A stretch of 64,000 bases of DNA from contig CM082584.2 of the NCBI GenBank assembly GCA_040954595.2, positions 6,758,001-6,822,000 on the forward strand, given 5' to 3'. Below, piece after piece: positions 63,903 through 64,000 of this stretch. A model generated the notes under the pieces. It searched no databases. It was not told where the DNA came from and worked only from the letters and a program-made list of their open reading frames with translations. Each line of letters opens with the position of its first letter. Positions within the stretch are counted from its first letter, which is position 1. The translations under genes were made by a program, and so were the position numbers. Origin of the DNA: Balanoglossus misakiensis (taxonomy: Eukaryota; Hemichordata).

Positions 63903-64000
63903 CTACAATGGGAAAGAAGAAAACATTGCACACAATGGTGTAAAAAGTTGACATGAACTGAATAAAGACTTGGTTAGAAGAAAAATGGTTTTGTGAAGAT

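Overview
This window is animal nuclear DNA, most likely from a marine invertebrate. Genes are split by GT-AG introns, noncoding DNA is AT-rich with many microsatellites and poly(G)/poly(C) tracts, and the protein families are metazoan. The apoB-like character of the large lipoprotein gene and the frequent acatgtacatgta and accggta words would suit a hemichordate, amphioxus, echinoderm or mollusc. The sequence does not settle which.

Three genes can be supported. (1) 9471-10937, plus strand: an intronless class A (rhodopsin-like) G protein-coupled receptor of 488 residues, whose third intracellular loop contains an eight-copy octapeptide minisatellite. (2) 16813-31548, minus strand: a complete 14-exon gene for a secreted large lipid transfer protein of the apolipoprotein B/apolipophorin type, 3,138 residues, with a TATA box, signal peptide and poly(A) signal. 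Its N-terminal lipid-transfer module resembles apoB, and its C-terminus is a VWD-C8-VWA-like block. The middle is filled with N-glycosylation sequons (about 220 in the protein by hand count) and includes a tandem array of nine 36-residue units with 5-6 sequons each. (3) 43817-63902, minus strand: the C-terminal two thirds (15 exons, 632 residues) of importin-13. Its first exons lie beyond the right edge, and its final coding exon is separated by a 10.5-kb intron.

The remainder is intergenic or intronic: 1-9.4 kb (a large compound tetranucleotide microsatellite at the left edge), 11-16.5 kb (one exon-like ORF and a possible non-autonomous element), and 31.6-42.1 kb (a GA microsatellite, a transposon-end-like sequence and poly(G) tracts). 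The importin-13 introns contain a well-paired ~100-nt hairpin at 58391-58490.

The three genes show no functional link; the arrangement looks like ordinary animal gene order. The strongest candidate for something undescribed is the sequon-saturated apoB-like protein. In its repeats the glycan acceptors and the aliphatic residues fall on opposite faces of predicted beta strands, which suggests a glycan-shielded lipid belt or a secreted coat protein. Exon boundaries were set by hand from splice consensus and reading-frame continuity. Family assignments rest on remembered family features, not on database searches.
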